In this document: piece after piece, positions 1-9,225 of the stretch
Layout: each line of letters starts with the position of its first letter
How positions within the stretch are numbered: position 1 is the stretch's first letter
Origin: Bacteroidota bacterium
Lineage (GTDB): Bacteria; Bacteroidota; Bacteroidia; Chitinophagales; Saprospiraceae
NCBI GenBank assembly: GCA_024743405.1
Contig: JANSWP010000003.1
Coordinates: forward strand, 153,106 to 217,105
Reading direction: 5' to 3'
Length of the DNA: 64,000 nt
Made by a program: the position numbers and the translations under genes
Notes under the pieces: model-generated
Told to the model about the DNA's origin: nothing
The model's database searches: none
The model's input: only the letters and a program-made list of their open reading frames with translations

Positions 1-510
1 TAAAAGGCTTTATTCATCGTATTTTTGTCAAAAATTATCATTAAAAATTTTTGGTAAAAAAGTATTGAAAAATAAAAATTCCTTAATTCTATAAAAAAAG
101 AGAACAAAATTTTAAACCGGTAAAAAAATAAAGCTATACCCCAATAGATTTTTACTTCCCGCTTTTGCATCCCTTCAGCCAGCCAGTATATATCCCCTGT
201 TTTACAAGGTGTCTAATAATAAGAAAATATTTATGAGTGACTAGATCACCATTGATACCTGAGGCTATGTCATACCATAGACATGTAGTTTATACCTCCA
301 TCATATGAACAGTATCTAATCAGACTGCTAAGTAAAGACAGTGGATAGCTGTATTTTTTGTAATTGTTTGGATTGATAGAATGGTAGGTTCAAACAAACA
401 ATCTAAATCATTCTATTACATACTAATAACAAGCAGTGTGTAATACTGATCATTGAGTGCTTTTTTCTATAACCAATAAACTGCATTTTTTAACTTAAAA
501 CTTAAGTCAA
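1..510. other. AT-rich region upstream of the secreted protein gene
   Basis: No gene is supported here in either strand. The stretch is strongly AT-rich and holds an imperfect inverted repeat near 378-418, where ATAGAATG is matched by CATTCTAT about 30 bases further on, shortly before the start of the secreted protein gene. This could be an operator or a 5' leader structure, but nothing identifies a regulator. No convincing Bacteroidota promoter pair (TTTG then TAnnTTTG at proper spacing) was found. Confidence 0.4.
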
Positions 511-3500
511 ATGAGAAAAACGAATTTTACTCTCCGTTCACTCAAGTGGATGGTAATGTCTTTAGCAATGGTAGCATTTTATAGCTCGCAAGTAGCTGCT
601 CAAGCCTATTGTGCAATGGCATGTAACAACGATGTTCAGATATCTTTAAATGGTGATTGCGAAGCTGAGATTACCTTTGATATGATGTTGGAAGATCCAT
701 GGAATCCAAATATTTGTTCACCAAATGGTTCTCAAGCATTTGTTGTAACTGTAATGGACGCGAGTGGCGATGCTATTCCTACAAGTCCTGTTGTAACTTG
801 TGATTGGATTGGGCATACGCTTCCAGTTAAAGTTAAACATTGGGCTACGGGTAACATTTGCTGGGGGACAATTGTCATTGAAGATAAATTGGCTCCAGTA
901 CTAGATTGTCCAGCTGTTGAAATCTGGTGTAATGAGCCAGCTGATCCAGGAAATGTTGTGCCTTATCCATCAGTTTCAGATAACTGTGACAATTACCCAT
1001 TTCCTCAAAGTTGTGGGACAATCACTCTAGAGTATACTGATGAGTTGATTAACTACGGTTGTGTTCCTAATAATGGACTAAGTGCAAGAATTAATCGTAC
1101 ATGGACAGCAACGGATGCAAGTGGTAACTCCTCTTCTTGTGTTCAACAAATCGATTTACTTCGTGCTACTCTTGCAGATGTAGAAGTACCTCCTCATTAT
1201 GATGGACTTCCTGGAAATCAACCAGCTTTCGATTGTGAATCTGCTGCTGCTGGATTATTAGATGTTGGAGACCCTGCATTTAATTATACAGGATACCCAT
1301 ATATGCATAGTCCTAGCTACTGGATTGATGGACCAGATAGCTATTGTGAAATCAACGTAATATGGGAAGATACTCGCATCGATGTATGTGATGGTTCTTT
1401 CAAAATTTTACGGGATTGGAGATTAGTTGATTGGTGTACAGGTGAAATCTTAGATTACACTCAAATTATTAAAGTTGTTGATGAAACTACTGATATTGCT
1501 TGTGCTGCACCTTGGATGGTAGGCACTAATGGTGGTCCTACAAGTTGTACTTGGAGTGGAAACCTTCCAGGAGCAACAGTAAATGAAAATTGTAGTAGCT
1601 ATGAGGTCGTCACAAAAATCTATGAATTAGTGCCAACTCCTCCTTATGGGTTAGGTTACACGGAAGTATTATTTGCTACTCTTGCTGGTAACGGTGGAAC
1701 TGTTTTCGGTCTAGCTATAGGACAACACAGAGTTGTCTATACTGTAACGGATGATTGTGGTAACCATGATGAGTGTGAGACTTATGTTACTGTTGAAGAT
1801 GATGATGCTCCAACACCTGTTTGTGATGAGCACACTCAAGTAACTTTAGATCCTGATTGTACTGCTATTATTTATGCTGAAACATTTGATGATGGTAGCC
1901 ACGATAACTGTTGTGTTGCTGGTGACTTAACTTTTGAAGCAAGAAGATTTGGTTCTTGGGGATCATACATTGAAGTAGACGGTGATGACTGCCCTGGTCC
2001 TGTTACTGTATTCATGAGAGTTACAGATTGCAATGGCAATACTTCTGAAGAATGTATGGTTGAAGTATTTGTTGATGACAAAACGGATCCAATTATTTCT
2101 TGTCCTGCTGATAAAGAAATCATGTGTTGGACAGATTATAATGACACTTCATTAACTGGTGAGGCAACAGCTATTGATGCTTGTGGTATTGAATCTATTA
2201 CTTGGCAAAACATTCAAGTTAACTTGAACCCTTGTGGTGTAGGTTTTGTAAGAAGAAGATGGAGAGCTACTGATGTAAAAGAAAATTCTTCTTCTTGTAT
2301 CCAAAGAATTGATATTGTTGATAATACGCCTATTAGTGTAAGTTTCCCTCCTAACTATACTGCTCAGTGTACGACTACTGGTGGTGGTGGATATCAAGGT
2401 GGAACTGATCCTGATGATCTTCCAGCTCCATTTAATAAACCAAACATTAATGGCGATGATTGTGAGTTGATAGCTGTTAATAACTTCGATCAATATTTCC
2501 CGATTTCTGATAATGTATGCTTCAAAATTTTACGTGAATGGATCGTAATTGACTGGTGCGTATTTGATGAAGACGGTCCACATGATCCTTCTAACGGATA
2601 TTACAGCGATGTACAAGAAATTAAAGTAATAGATACTGCTGCTCCAGTTATAATTGGAGATAACGTATATAGTACAGTTAATGGTAACTGTTTCGGTAAC
2701 TTGTCAGTTTGTATTGAAGGAACTGGTTGTTCTACTACTGTATCAATTCCTCAACCTGAGGTTGATGATTGTGCTCCTGAAGATTACCTTACTCGTTCAG
2801 TTTCTGGTGACTTTTCTAGCTTCTCTACTTCCAATGTTGGTCCTGGTACTTACCATGCGACTGTAAGAATTGATGATGGATGTAACAATTATACTGATTG
2901 TGATGTAACTATCGTAGTTACAGATTGCAAGAAACCTACTCCTTACTGCCAAGATGTATTTGTTGAAATTATGCAAACTGGTATGATTGAGCTTTGGGCT
3001 TCTGACTTTAACTTAGGTAGTTTCGATAATTGCCCAGGTGACCTTACATATTCTTTCTCTGCAAATGTGAACAATACAAACAGAACATTTGATTGTGATG
3101 ATATTGGATCTAACATCGTAGAGATGTGGGTTACTGATGCAGCTGGAAATCAGGACTATTGTGAAGTAGAATTGGTTGTTCAAGATAATATGGGTGTATG
3201 TGATGATGGTGATCCATTAATCGCAGGTACTATCGAAACGGAAGATGCAGAAGGTGTATTTGGTATTGATATTGAAATCAATGGAACTACAGATATGGGG
3301 GTTGTTGTCTCTAATGACAATGGTGCATTTAACTTAAATGTTCCTGTTGGAAATGACTACACTGTTATTCCTAAGTATGATGAAGAGCCATTAAATGGTG
3401 TTACTACTTATGACCTTGTTGTAATGCGTAAGCATATCTTAGGTACTCAATTATTGGATTCTCCATATAAATTGATTGCGGCGGATATCAACAACTCTGA

Positions 3501-4425
3501 AACGATCACTACATTTGATATGGTTGAATTGCGTAAAGTAATTCTTCAAATCGAACCTGACTTCCCTAATAACACCAGCTGGAGATTTGTAGAAGGAGCT
3601 TATGAGTTCCCTGAAGCAACTAATCCTTGGTCTGAAGACTTCCCTGAAATTGTAAACATTAATAACTTGCAAAATGCAGTTGAAGATGCTGACTTTGTCG
3701 CTGTTAAAATTGGTGACTTGAGCGGGAATGCTTCTACTAATAATCTCCTTAACTCTGACGACCGTTCTGCTAGTCAATTGATCCTTTCTCTTTCTGTTGA
3801 AGATCAAAAATTGACTGTTGGTGAAACTTATACAGTTAACTTCACTTCTGCAGACTTCAACGCATTGGGCTACCAGTTTACACTGAATTTTGACCAATCT
3901 GCTTTGGATTTCGTCAGTGTTGAAAATGGTGTTGCTAAGGCAGAAAACTTTGGTTTATCTTTCTTGAGCGAAGGTGCAATTACAACTTCTTGGAATGGCG
4001 AAGCTAGATCTGATAACTTGTTTGGATTGACATTCGTTGCTAAGAAAGATGCTCAGTTGAGTGACTTATTCAACGTTAACTCTCGCCACACAGTAGCGGA
4101 AGGTTATAACACGAACAATGAATTGTTGGATGTTCAGTTGAACTTTACCGGTACTGAAGTTACTACTTTTGATTTGTATCAAAATACACCTAACCCATTC
4201 AAAGGGGAAACAATTGTTGGCTTTAACTTGCCACAAGCAGGTGCTGCTACATTGACAGTGAATGACCTTTCTGGTAAGACATTATTCATGGTAGAAGGTG
4301 ACTTTAGTAAAGGGTATAATCAAGTTTCTGTTAGTAGCAAAGATTTAGCTGCTACAGGAGTACTTTACTATACTTTGAGTACTGATGCTGAAACTGCAAC
4401 TAAGAAAATGATTCTTATAAAATAA
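511..4425 (+). CDS. Large secreted HYR-like/dockerin-like/cohesin-like protein with T9SS sorting domain
   Basis: Predicted exported surface or extracellular protein of 1304 residues. It begins with a signal peptide (about residues 1-31, ending VAAQA). Residues 120-900 hold a series of cysteine-rich modules with recurring D-x-x-x-P-x-x-x-C starts and SDNC/DNC motifs, typical of HYR-like immunoglobulin-fold repeats in Saprospiraceae exoproteins. Around residues 963-1016 are two dockerin-type helices (TTYDLVVMRKHILG and TTFDMVELRKVIL). Residues 1088-1215 resemble a cohesin/CARDB-like beta domain, and the last 85 residues (YQNTPNPFKGETIVGF..., ending KKMILIK) are a typical type IX secretion C-terminal domain. 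It stands alone, followed by a strong terminator. Function beyond adhesion or matrix scaffolding is not evident. Confidence 0.85.
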   Translation: MRKTNFTLRSLKWMVMSLAMVAFYSSQVAAQAYCAMACNNDVQISLNGDCEAEITFDMMLEDPWNPNICSPNGSQAFVVTVMDASGDAIPTSPVVTCDWIGHTLPVKVKHWATGNICWGTIVIEDKLAPVLDCPAVEIWCNEPADPGNVVPYPSVSDNCDNYPFPQSCGTITLEYTDELINYGCVPNNGLSARINRTWTATDASGNSSSCVQQIDLLRATLADVEVPPHYDGLPGNQPAFDCESAAAGLLDVGDPAFNYTGYPYMHSPSYWIDGPDSYCEINVIWEDTRIDVCDGSFKILRDWRLVDWCTGEILDYTQIIKVVDETTDIACAAPWMVGTNGGPTSCTWSGNLPGATVNENCSSYEVVTKIYELVPTPPYGLGYTEVLFATLAGNGGTVFGLAIGQHRVVYTVTDDCGNHDECETYVTVEDDDAPTPVCDEHTQVTLDPDCTAIIYAETFDDGSHDNCCVAGDLTFEARRFGSWGSYIEVDGDDCPGPVTVFMRVTDCNGNTSEECMVEVFVDDKTDPIISCPADKEIMCWTDYNDTSLTGEATAIDACGIESITWQNIQVNLNPCGVGFVRRRWRATDVKENSSSCIQRIDIVDNTPISVSFPPNYTAQCTTTGGGGYQGGTDPDDLPAPFNKPNINGDDCELIAVNNFDQYFPISDNVCFKILREWIVIDWCVFDEDGPHDPSNGYYSDVQEIKVIDTAAPVIIGDNVYSTVNGNCFGNLSVCIEGTGCSTTVSIPQPEVDDCAPEDYLTRSVSGDFSSFSTSNVGPGTYHATVRIDDGCNNYTDCDVTIVVTDCKKPTPYCQDVFVEIMQTGMIELWASDFNLGSFDNCPGDLTYSFSANVNNTNRTFDCDDIGSNIVEMWVTDAAGNQDYCEVELVVQDNMGVCDDGDPLIAGTIETEDAEGVFGIDIEINGTTDMGVVVSNDNGAFNLNVPVGNDYTVIPKYDEEPLNGVTTYDLVVMRKHILGTQLLDSPYKLIAADINNSETITTFDMVELRKVILQIEPDFPNNTSWRFVEGAYEFPEATNPWSEDFPEIVNINNLQNAVEDADFVAVKIGDLSGNASTNNLLNSDDRSASQLILSLSVEDQKLTVGETYTVNFTSADFNALGYQFTLNFDQSALDFVSVENGVAKAENFGLSFLSEGAITTSWNGEARSDNLFGLTFVAKKDAQLSDLFNVNSRHTVAEGYNTNNELLDVQLNFTGTEVTTFDLYQNTPNPFKGETIVGFNLPQAGAATLTVNDLSGKTLFMVEGDFSKGYNQVSVSSKDLAATGVLYYTLSTDAETATKKMILIK

Positions 4426-4525
4426 TAAACCGTATCAGTTGGCAATCGAGGGTTTTCAGTACGCAATTAAACTTGCAGATTGATAGTCGTTAATTGCCGA
4501 CTGCATTAGTCGGTTTAGATGATAT

Positions 4526-4560
4526 AAGTCTTGGGGTTAGGTTCTCTACCTTCAAGACTT
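4526..4560. other. Hairpin downstream of the secreted protein gene
   Basis: AAGTCTTG (4526-4533) is exactly complementary to CAAGACTT (4553-4560), and a second stem AGGT/ACCT (4539-4542 with 4548-4551) lies inside it. It sits between the stop codon and the terminator at 4585, so it would be in the 3' untranslated part of the mRNA and may protect the 3' end. No T-run follows, so it is not itself a classical terminator. Confidence 0.5.
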
Positions 4561-4584
4561 AATCAAAGAGCAGTTTTTGGGATG

Positions 4585-4618
4585 GCCTCCCTTTATTATT
4601 TGGAGGGGGGCTTTTTTT
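4585..4618 (+). terminator. Rho-independent terminator of the secreted protein gene
   Basis: GCCTCCC (4585-4591) pairs with GGGGGGC (4605-4611), seven pairs including one G-U, and is followed at once by seven T residues. It lies about 160 bases after the stop codon of the secreted protein gene on the same strand. Confidence 0.8.
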
Positions 4619-4664
4619 AGGGCATCAGTCACAATTTTTTAACCAGTTTTTAGTGTAAAATGTG

Positions 4665-4704
4665 CTTAGTAACATCAAAAAAATAACTCCGCCAATTATG
4701 GCAC
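4665..4704. repeat. Left terminal-inverted-repeat-like sequence of the IS region
   Basis: About 40 bases starting CTTAGTAAC and containing a seven-A run. It is related in inverted orientation to the sequence at 7176-7216 and, through its first 25 bases, to the intergenic repeat copies at 18981, 23823, 51429 and 54770. See the dispersed-repeat finding. Confidence 0.5.
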
Positions 4705-4726
4705 GAAATTCTACAAAGGTAGAATT

Positions 4727-5893
4727 ATGGAAATTGAAAATTTAGATATGAAAAAAATGAACGTCAAAAGCGTCAATTTTTAGCAGCTGAAGCAAACCAA
4801 TTAGGCTACGGAGGCATTTCATTGGTCAGTAGATGTTTCGATACGAATCGTTAGACTATCAGTATTGGGATCAAGGAGCTTAAAAATGAAACAAAGATTA
4901 CTCCTGGTCGCATTCGACAAGAGGGCGGCGGTCGTAAAAAAAAATGAGACAGACCCAATTTCAACAAAAATATTTGTCGAAGTAATTACTGGTTATACAG
5001 CCGGTAAACCTCAAGATGATACTGTAAGGTGGATAGGATTACGCCCTACCGAACTTCAAGCTAAATTAACTGACTTGAACCATGAAGTTTCACTCTATAT
5101 GGTTCAACAATTATTAGCTAACTCAGGCTTAAAACGATGTAGTTATCTTAAAGATGCAAGCGCAAAAGAAGTCCCTTTTTGTAACGAGCAGTTTGAGAAA
5201 ATCGCTAATTTGAAAAAGTTTTTTTGAACGCAGGATTGCCTGTTTTCAGCATAGATGTTAAGCATAAAGAACTTTTAGGAAACTTCTACAGAAACAATAC
5301 TACGATTTTAAGCATCGCAAGGTCAATGACCATGATTTTCCTTCTATGTCAAATGGGACACTTGTTCCTCATGGTATATATGATATTACAGATAATTTTG
5401 GTTATCTCACATTAGGCAGAAGTAAAGATACATCCGAATTCTTTTGCGATAATTTAGCTGCCTAATGGAAAACTGATCTCCAATGGAAATACCCCGATGC
5501 GGATTGGATGCTGTTGTTGTGCGATGGTGGAGGATCAAACAACGCTCGTCATTATATTGTCAAGCAGGATTTGTACAAATTAGCTCAAGAACTCAATGTC
5601 AATATCCTTATGGCACATTATCCACCTTATTGCTCCAAGTGGAATCCAATCGAACATTGCTTGTTCTGCCATATTCATCAAGCCTGGGAGGGTACCATTT
5701 TTCATAATATCCAAATTATCAAAGAAAGTGCTGAAATGACTTCTACTAAAACAGGTTTAGCTGTTAAAGTAAGAGTCAATAAGAAAGAATATTTAACGAA
5801 AAGGAAGGTTGACCCAAACTTTAAGAATAATATTCAAAACTTTGTCACTTTTGATGAGAAGTTCCCACAATGGAACTATCGTTTTAGTGGTTT
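4727..5893 (+). pseudogene. ISAzo13-family transposase, broken by frameshifts
   Basis: Reading across frames restores a full ISAzo13-type DDE transposase. An N-terminal piece (NERQKRQFLAAEANQLGYGG, about 4745-4805) is followed by GRIRQEGGGRKK (about 4908-4943), the helical DNA-binding part (4950-5220), FSIDVKHKELLGNFYR with the first Asp (about 5245-5292), VNDHDFPSMSNGTLVPHGIYD in another frame, LLLCDGGGSN with the second Asp (about 5512), and KWNPIEH with the catalytic Glu (about 5638). At least four frame changes plus stops near 4850 and 5463 interrupt it. Neighbouring cellular genes are intact, so the damage is likely real decay, not poor sequence quality. Confidence 0.85.
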
Positions 5894-5904
5894 ATATAAC
5901 AAAT

Positions 5905-7195
5905 CGCACAAAATGCTAAATTTGGCTGGAAAAAAATCAGTCAAGATGGCAAAAGAACAAATTATTGAAAACAATATAGCTTCCCTCCGGTCAGAAATCA
6001 GTGATTTTGTAATGGAAGAATCCAGTATTACAGACTCGATAGCGTATGAAGAACGGGGTCTTTCAATATCAAAAAAGTTAGCTCAGACCTTGATTACTCA
6101 AAGGAAAGGGGAATTGCCCAAGAGTCGAAATAGTAAAAAAAAGTGCTGACGAGTTTTGGCAAACTTGAATTGAAAAAAGGCCATGCACTTCTGAAAGGAA
6201 CATCGAAGTTAGGGATTAGCCAACGAATGTAGGAATTATTGTGTATCGTGGGTCAGTCAGTTGTTTATCAAGAGGCTTGCGAGTTATTTGAGCGATTAAT
6301 GGGTTTAAGTATTTGTGCCCCTCAAATACAGCGGGTGTGTTTGCATTATAGAGGCATGATTGATTCGGTAATTACGACCAATTGTGAATCTGTCATTCCT
6401 TGTTTAGACAGGCAGGATAAATCGGACTTTCTGTATATAATAGTGGGGTGGATGGCTGCATGTTTTATACAAGACAGCACGAGTGGATGGAACTTAAATT
6501 GGGTAGAATATTTTATCAAAATCAAGTGGTTGACATCCATAAATGGAGGAAAGAAATCCTGGATTCAGTCTATGTAAGTCATTAACGCAGTGTGGACGAA
6601 TTCTTTCCCAAATTTGAACGGCATTTAGTAGGCTACAACAATCGAGTTATCATAGGGGATGGTGCAAAATGGATATGGAATTGGGCGGAAGATAATTACC
6701 CCGGTGCCATCCAGGTGCTGGATTTTTATCACGCCAAAGAGAAACTGGTCATTTTTGCTCGACATCAGTTCAAGAACCATCCAGTACGCTTAGCGTGGGT
6801 TAAGGAACAATCAGAAAAATTACTCAACAATCAGTTGGAAGAAGTTCTTTCAGCACTAAAAGCATGTAGAGCCCGAAATGAAGAAGCGAAATTAGCGAAG
6901 CAAAAAGCGATAGTCTATTATTTGGAATATGAAGACAGAATGCAATATAAGACCTACAGAGATAAAGGCTTAATGATTGGTTCAGAACCTATTGAAGCAG
7001 CTCATAGAAGCGTTATTCAACAACTGTTGAAAGTTATCTGGGCAAAAATGGTCTATTGTGAGAGAACAAGCAGTGGCAAACTTAAGGTGTTACAAAAAAA
7101 GTGGGGCTTGGGAGAAAATCGAAAAAATTATTAGAGCTGCTGCATCAAGGTGCAATTTGTTATACACACGTTTTAGTGCCGCAAGTTGACGGACT
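5905..7195 (+). pseudogene. ISKra4-family transposase, broken by stop codons and frameshifts
   Basis: A second transposase relic follows directly. Its N-terminal helical part is fused in frame to the end of the ISAzo13-like relic (ORF 5508-6149). The next parts are VLTSFGKLELKKGHALLKGT (about 6142-6200) in another frame, an in-frame TAG at about 6229, ELFERLMGLSICAPQIQRVC, then VDGCMFYTRQHEWMELKLGRIF (first Asp, frame shifted near 6440), a TAA near 6580, VIIGDGAKWIWNWAEDNYPGA (second Asp) and GLMIGSEPIEAAHRSVIQQ (catalytic Glu), with a last frameshift near 7030. These are the ISKra4/UPF0236-like DDE landmarks. The gene is inactive. Confidence 0.8.
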
Positions 7196-7216
7196 TATTT
7201 TTTATGCGTTACTTAG
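7176..7216. repeat. Right terminal-inverted-repeat-like sequence of the IS region
   Basis: On the complementary strand this reads CTAAGTAACGCAT, an A-run, TAAGTCCG and then GGCAC, matching the left edge at 4665-4704 and also the repeat copy at 51429-51475. It overlaps the last codons of the restored ISKra4-like reading frame, as expected of an IS end. Confidence 0.5.
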
Positions 7217-7229
7217 TCGAAAATTTTCG

Positions 7230-7261
7230 AAAAAAAGTAGTGTACCTACATTACTTTTTTT
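7230..7261. terminator. Bidirectional hairpin with A/T tails
   Basis: AAAAAAAGTAGTG (7230-7242) pairs with CATTACTTTTTTT (7249-7261) across 13 positions with one G-U, loop TACCTA. The A/T-rich stem base makes it usable as an intrinsic terminator in either direction. It isolates the sigma factor gene from the IS relic upstream. Confidence 0.6.
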
Positions 7262-7280
7262 CATTTGAAGGTATTAATAA

Positions 7281-7874
7281 ATGTGTTTTATCGTGAAAAG
7301 CATAAATGACAAAGAACTCATTGAACTTTTAATGTCTGGGGTAGCCTCAAAAAATGACTTAGCACTTGCTTATTTATACAAAAAAAACTATCGAATGGTA
7401 GCATCTTATATCCAAAGAAATAGTGGTACGGCACATGATGCAGAAGATGTTTTTCAGGATAGTATGATTGTGCTGTATAATCAGGTCAAAAGAGGGAGTT
7501 TTCGAGTAGAGAGTAGTCTAGGAACTTATCTCTATGGGATCGCTAAAAATATTTGGTATAAAAGGTTGCGCAAAGCAGGGCGAGAAACAGAGTTGACGAT
7601 AGAACATGAATCCATTGTCTCCGAAGAATCACATTTGAAGGTGTTGGAACAAACTGATAAAAGCAATTTAATTGCTGCTTTATTAGAAGAATTAGGCGAA
7701 AAATGTAAAGAAGTTTTATTGTTATACTACTTCGAAAAGCTGCGATTAAGAGATATTGCAGATCGGATGAATTGGGGTTCTGAACAGGTTGCTAAAAATA
7801 ATAAAGCACGATGTATGAAAAAGATGAGAGAATTGGTTGGTAATCATCCTAATTTAAAAGTTGATTTGAGGTAA
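7281..7874 (+). CDS. ECF-type RNA polymerase sigma-70 factor
   Basis: Protein of 197 residues with region 2 (about 25-95, containing DAEDVFQDSMIVLYNQV, the sigma-2.2 core-binding helix, and LGTYLYGIAKNIWYKRLRK, sigma 2.4) and a region 4 helix-turn-helix (about 130-185, LLLYYFEKLRLRDIADRMNW). This is an extracytoplasmic-function sigma factor of usual length. The chosen ATG lies 20 bases after the hairpin at 7230-7261; a GTG two lines in (VKSINDKEL) is a possible alternative. The next gene encodes a single-pass membrane protein with a short cytoplasmic N-terminal domain, a plausible anti-sigma or signalling partner. A large palindrome separates the two. Confidence 0.88.
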   Translation: MCFIVKSINDKELIELLMSGVASKNDLALAYLYKKNYRMVASYIQRNSGTAHDAEDVFQDSMIVLYNQVKRGSFRVESSLGTYLYGIAKNIWYKRLRKAGRETELTIEHESIVSEESHLKVLEQTDKSNLIAALLEELGEKCKEVLLLYYFEKLRLRDIADRMNWGSEQVAKNNKARCMKKMRELVGNHPNLKVDLR

Positions 7875-7875
7875 G

Positions 7876-8034
7876 GGAGGAGGAAATAAATAAGCTACCC
7901 AAAATTTAGGAAGTTAATTTTTCTTTAGACAAGGCAAAAGACGCAGACATACCCAAAGGTATGGCGAGTATTTTAAAACGATGCATAAAGGAAAAATAAC
8001 AAGTAAAATGGGTAGACTATATTTTTCCTCCTCC
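7876..8034. repeat. Long imperfect palindrome between sigma factor and partner gene (family P copy 1)
   Basis: The outer arm GGAGGAGGAAA (7876-7886) is exactly complementary to TTTCCTCCTCC (8024-8034). Inner arms TACCCAAAATTT... (7896-7927) and ...AAAATGGGTA (7986-8014) are also largely complementary, and the centre is a small CATACC/GGTATG hairpin. The 159-base unit begins two bases after the sigma factor stop codon. Related palindromes of the same size are at 61587-61746 and 63719-63878, sharing arm motifs such as GAGGAAATAAATAAG. Confidence 0.7.
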
Positions 8035-8057
8035 ATAGGTTATATAAATGATAAATT

Positions 8058-8813
8058 ATGAGCGATTCAAATAAAGATATACAAGTTCTTATAGACAAGT
8101 ACTTGTTGGATAACATCACTAAAATAGAACTAGACATGCTCCAAACAAAATTATCCTTTAACCCTGAATTAGCCGATCAGCTTCAGCAAGATTTAGAGAT
8201 TGTTTCGGGGATTCAGTCTCATGGTAATCAACAACTAAAAGAACGCCTAAAAGCAATTCACAAGGAGGTAATTGTAGATGCTCCACAAAAGGCAAAAATC
8301 CGTCGTCTTGGAATTACACAAATAGCCGTTGCTGCTTCAGTGATTCTATTATTGGCAGCCGGCCTTTGGTTTTTCTTGAGTCCACAAGCTTCCACTGACA
8401 TTTACGCTACTTATTATCAACCTCATTCGAATATTTCCTTGACTACTCGGGGTGACGAGAATTCATTAGCGGATGCTGAAACGTTTTATCTCAATAAACA
8501 ATATGCAGCGGCACTCCCAATCTTTGAAAAAACATTGGTTCAACCGAATATCCCGAATGCGGATCAAATTCGATTAGCTGCCGGAATTTGTGAAATGGAA
8601 TTGGGGAATTTTGGAAATGCAATCAAATATTTTGAACTCATCATTCAAAATGAAGCGCCTCTCCAAATTGATCATGCAATTTGGTATAGTGCCCTTTCAT
8701 TTGTCAAATTAGGAGATAAAGCGCGCGCAATAACTATGTTAGGTGTCTTAGCGAAAGATGCTGAAAGAGATCATCATCAACAAGCTAAGAATGTACTTAC
8801 AGATTTAGAATAG
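8058..8813 (+). CDS. Single-pass membrane protein with periplasmic TPR repeats, probable sigma-factor partner
   Basis: Protein of 251 residues. Residues 1-85 are a charged, helical cytoplasmic domain (SDSNKDIQVLIDKYLLDNIT...) like those of zinc-independent anti-sigma factors in this phylum. One membrane segment spans about 93-112 (AVAASVILLLAAGLWFFL). The periplasmic part holds about three tetratricopeptide-like helical pairs (AETFYLNKQYAAALPIFEKT, GICEMELGNFGNAIKYFELI, SALSFVKLGDKARAITML). It lies 183 bases after the ECF sigma gene on the same strand, so an anti-sigma or sensory role is likely from context. No catalytic motif is visible. Confidence 0.65.
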   Translation: MSDSNKDIQVLIDKYLLDNITKIELDMLQTKLSFNPELADQLQQDLEIVSGIQSHGNQQLKERLKAIHKEVIVDAPQKAKIRRLGITQIAVAASVILLLAAGLWFFLSPQASTDIYATYYQPHSNISLTTRGDENSLADAETFYLNKQYAAALPIFEKTLVQPNIPNADQIRLAAGICEMELGNFGNAIKYFELIIQNEAPLQIDHAIWYSALSFVKLGDKARAITMLGVLAKDAERDHHQQAKNVLTDLE

Positions 8814-9225
8814 GGGAAAACAGTCTTCCAAAAATCCTCCTTTTTTGTGTCGCCATCATAAAAGTGCCAAGTCCCTAATCAATTATTCCTCCTCTTATCT
8901 TACCTGTATAAGTTAATATTTCCTTTTGAACATGTTTAAATTTTCATGATTGAGTGGGAGTATTTTTTTGTTGGACGAGGCAAATATTGCAGCCAGATGT
9001 AGGCAGTCTGGCGAAAAAATAACAAAGTCCAGTGTGACATTTGCCGCTCGTAGCCAATTGATTGAATTTTAAGCAAGCGCTGAATCAGGTGCTGAGTCAA
9101 TTGACCAAAATCACCAAACGGGACTGACCATTCTCACCAAAATGATCTTTCATACGATCTATTTTGCACCCATTCTTTTACTTCCTTAGCAGGAGGTTTA
9201 ATCTATTCATTTAAAATTACTAACC
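8814..9225. other. Non-coding gap with a structured repeat core
   Basis: This 412-base gap has no supported gene. It holds the repeat core at 8961-9060 (described separately), then a stretch with recurring ACC-AAAAT/CACCAAA motifs near 9105-9150 of unknown meaning. No terminator with a T-run was found after the TPR gene. Confidence 0.4.
8961..9060. repeat. Structured repeat core related to family P
   Basis: TGGAC (8972-8976) pairs with GTCCA (9027-9031), GCCAGA (8992-8997) with TCTGGC (9007-9012), and GAGGCAAAT with ATTTGCCGCTC near 9038-9050. The motif order GAC-GAGGCAAA-GCAGCCA-hairpin-TGGCGA-AAAATAACAA parallels the centre of the palindrome at 7876-8034 (GACAAGGCAAA-GCAGACA-hairpin-TGGCGA-...-AAAATAACAA), so it appears to be a shorter or rearranged copy. 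Confidence 0.5.

Larger units (their letters stand above)
4665..7216. mobile_element. Decayed insertion-sequence region bounded by an imperfect inverted repeat
   Basis: The region carries two degenerate transposase genes in tandem (ISAzo13-like, then ISKra4-like). Its outer edges are related in inverted orientation: 4665-4704 (CTTAGTAAC, A-run, TAACTCCG, ending GGCAC) resembles the reverse complement of 7176-7216 (CTAAGTAAC, A-run, TAAGTCCG, ending GGCAC) at roughly three quarters of positions. This is either one composite element or the left end of one IS and the right end of another. Both transposases contain several frameshifts and stops, so the region should be unable to move by itself. 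Confidence 0.6.

Noticed and set aside
4727..7195. Frameshifts as sequencing or assembly errors
   Set aside because: Both transposase relics carry many frameshifts and stops, while long neighbouring genes (1304, 1650 and about 1258 codons) are intact.
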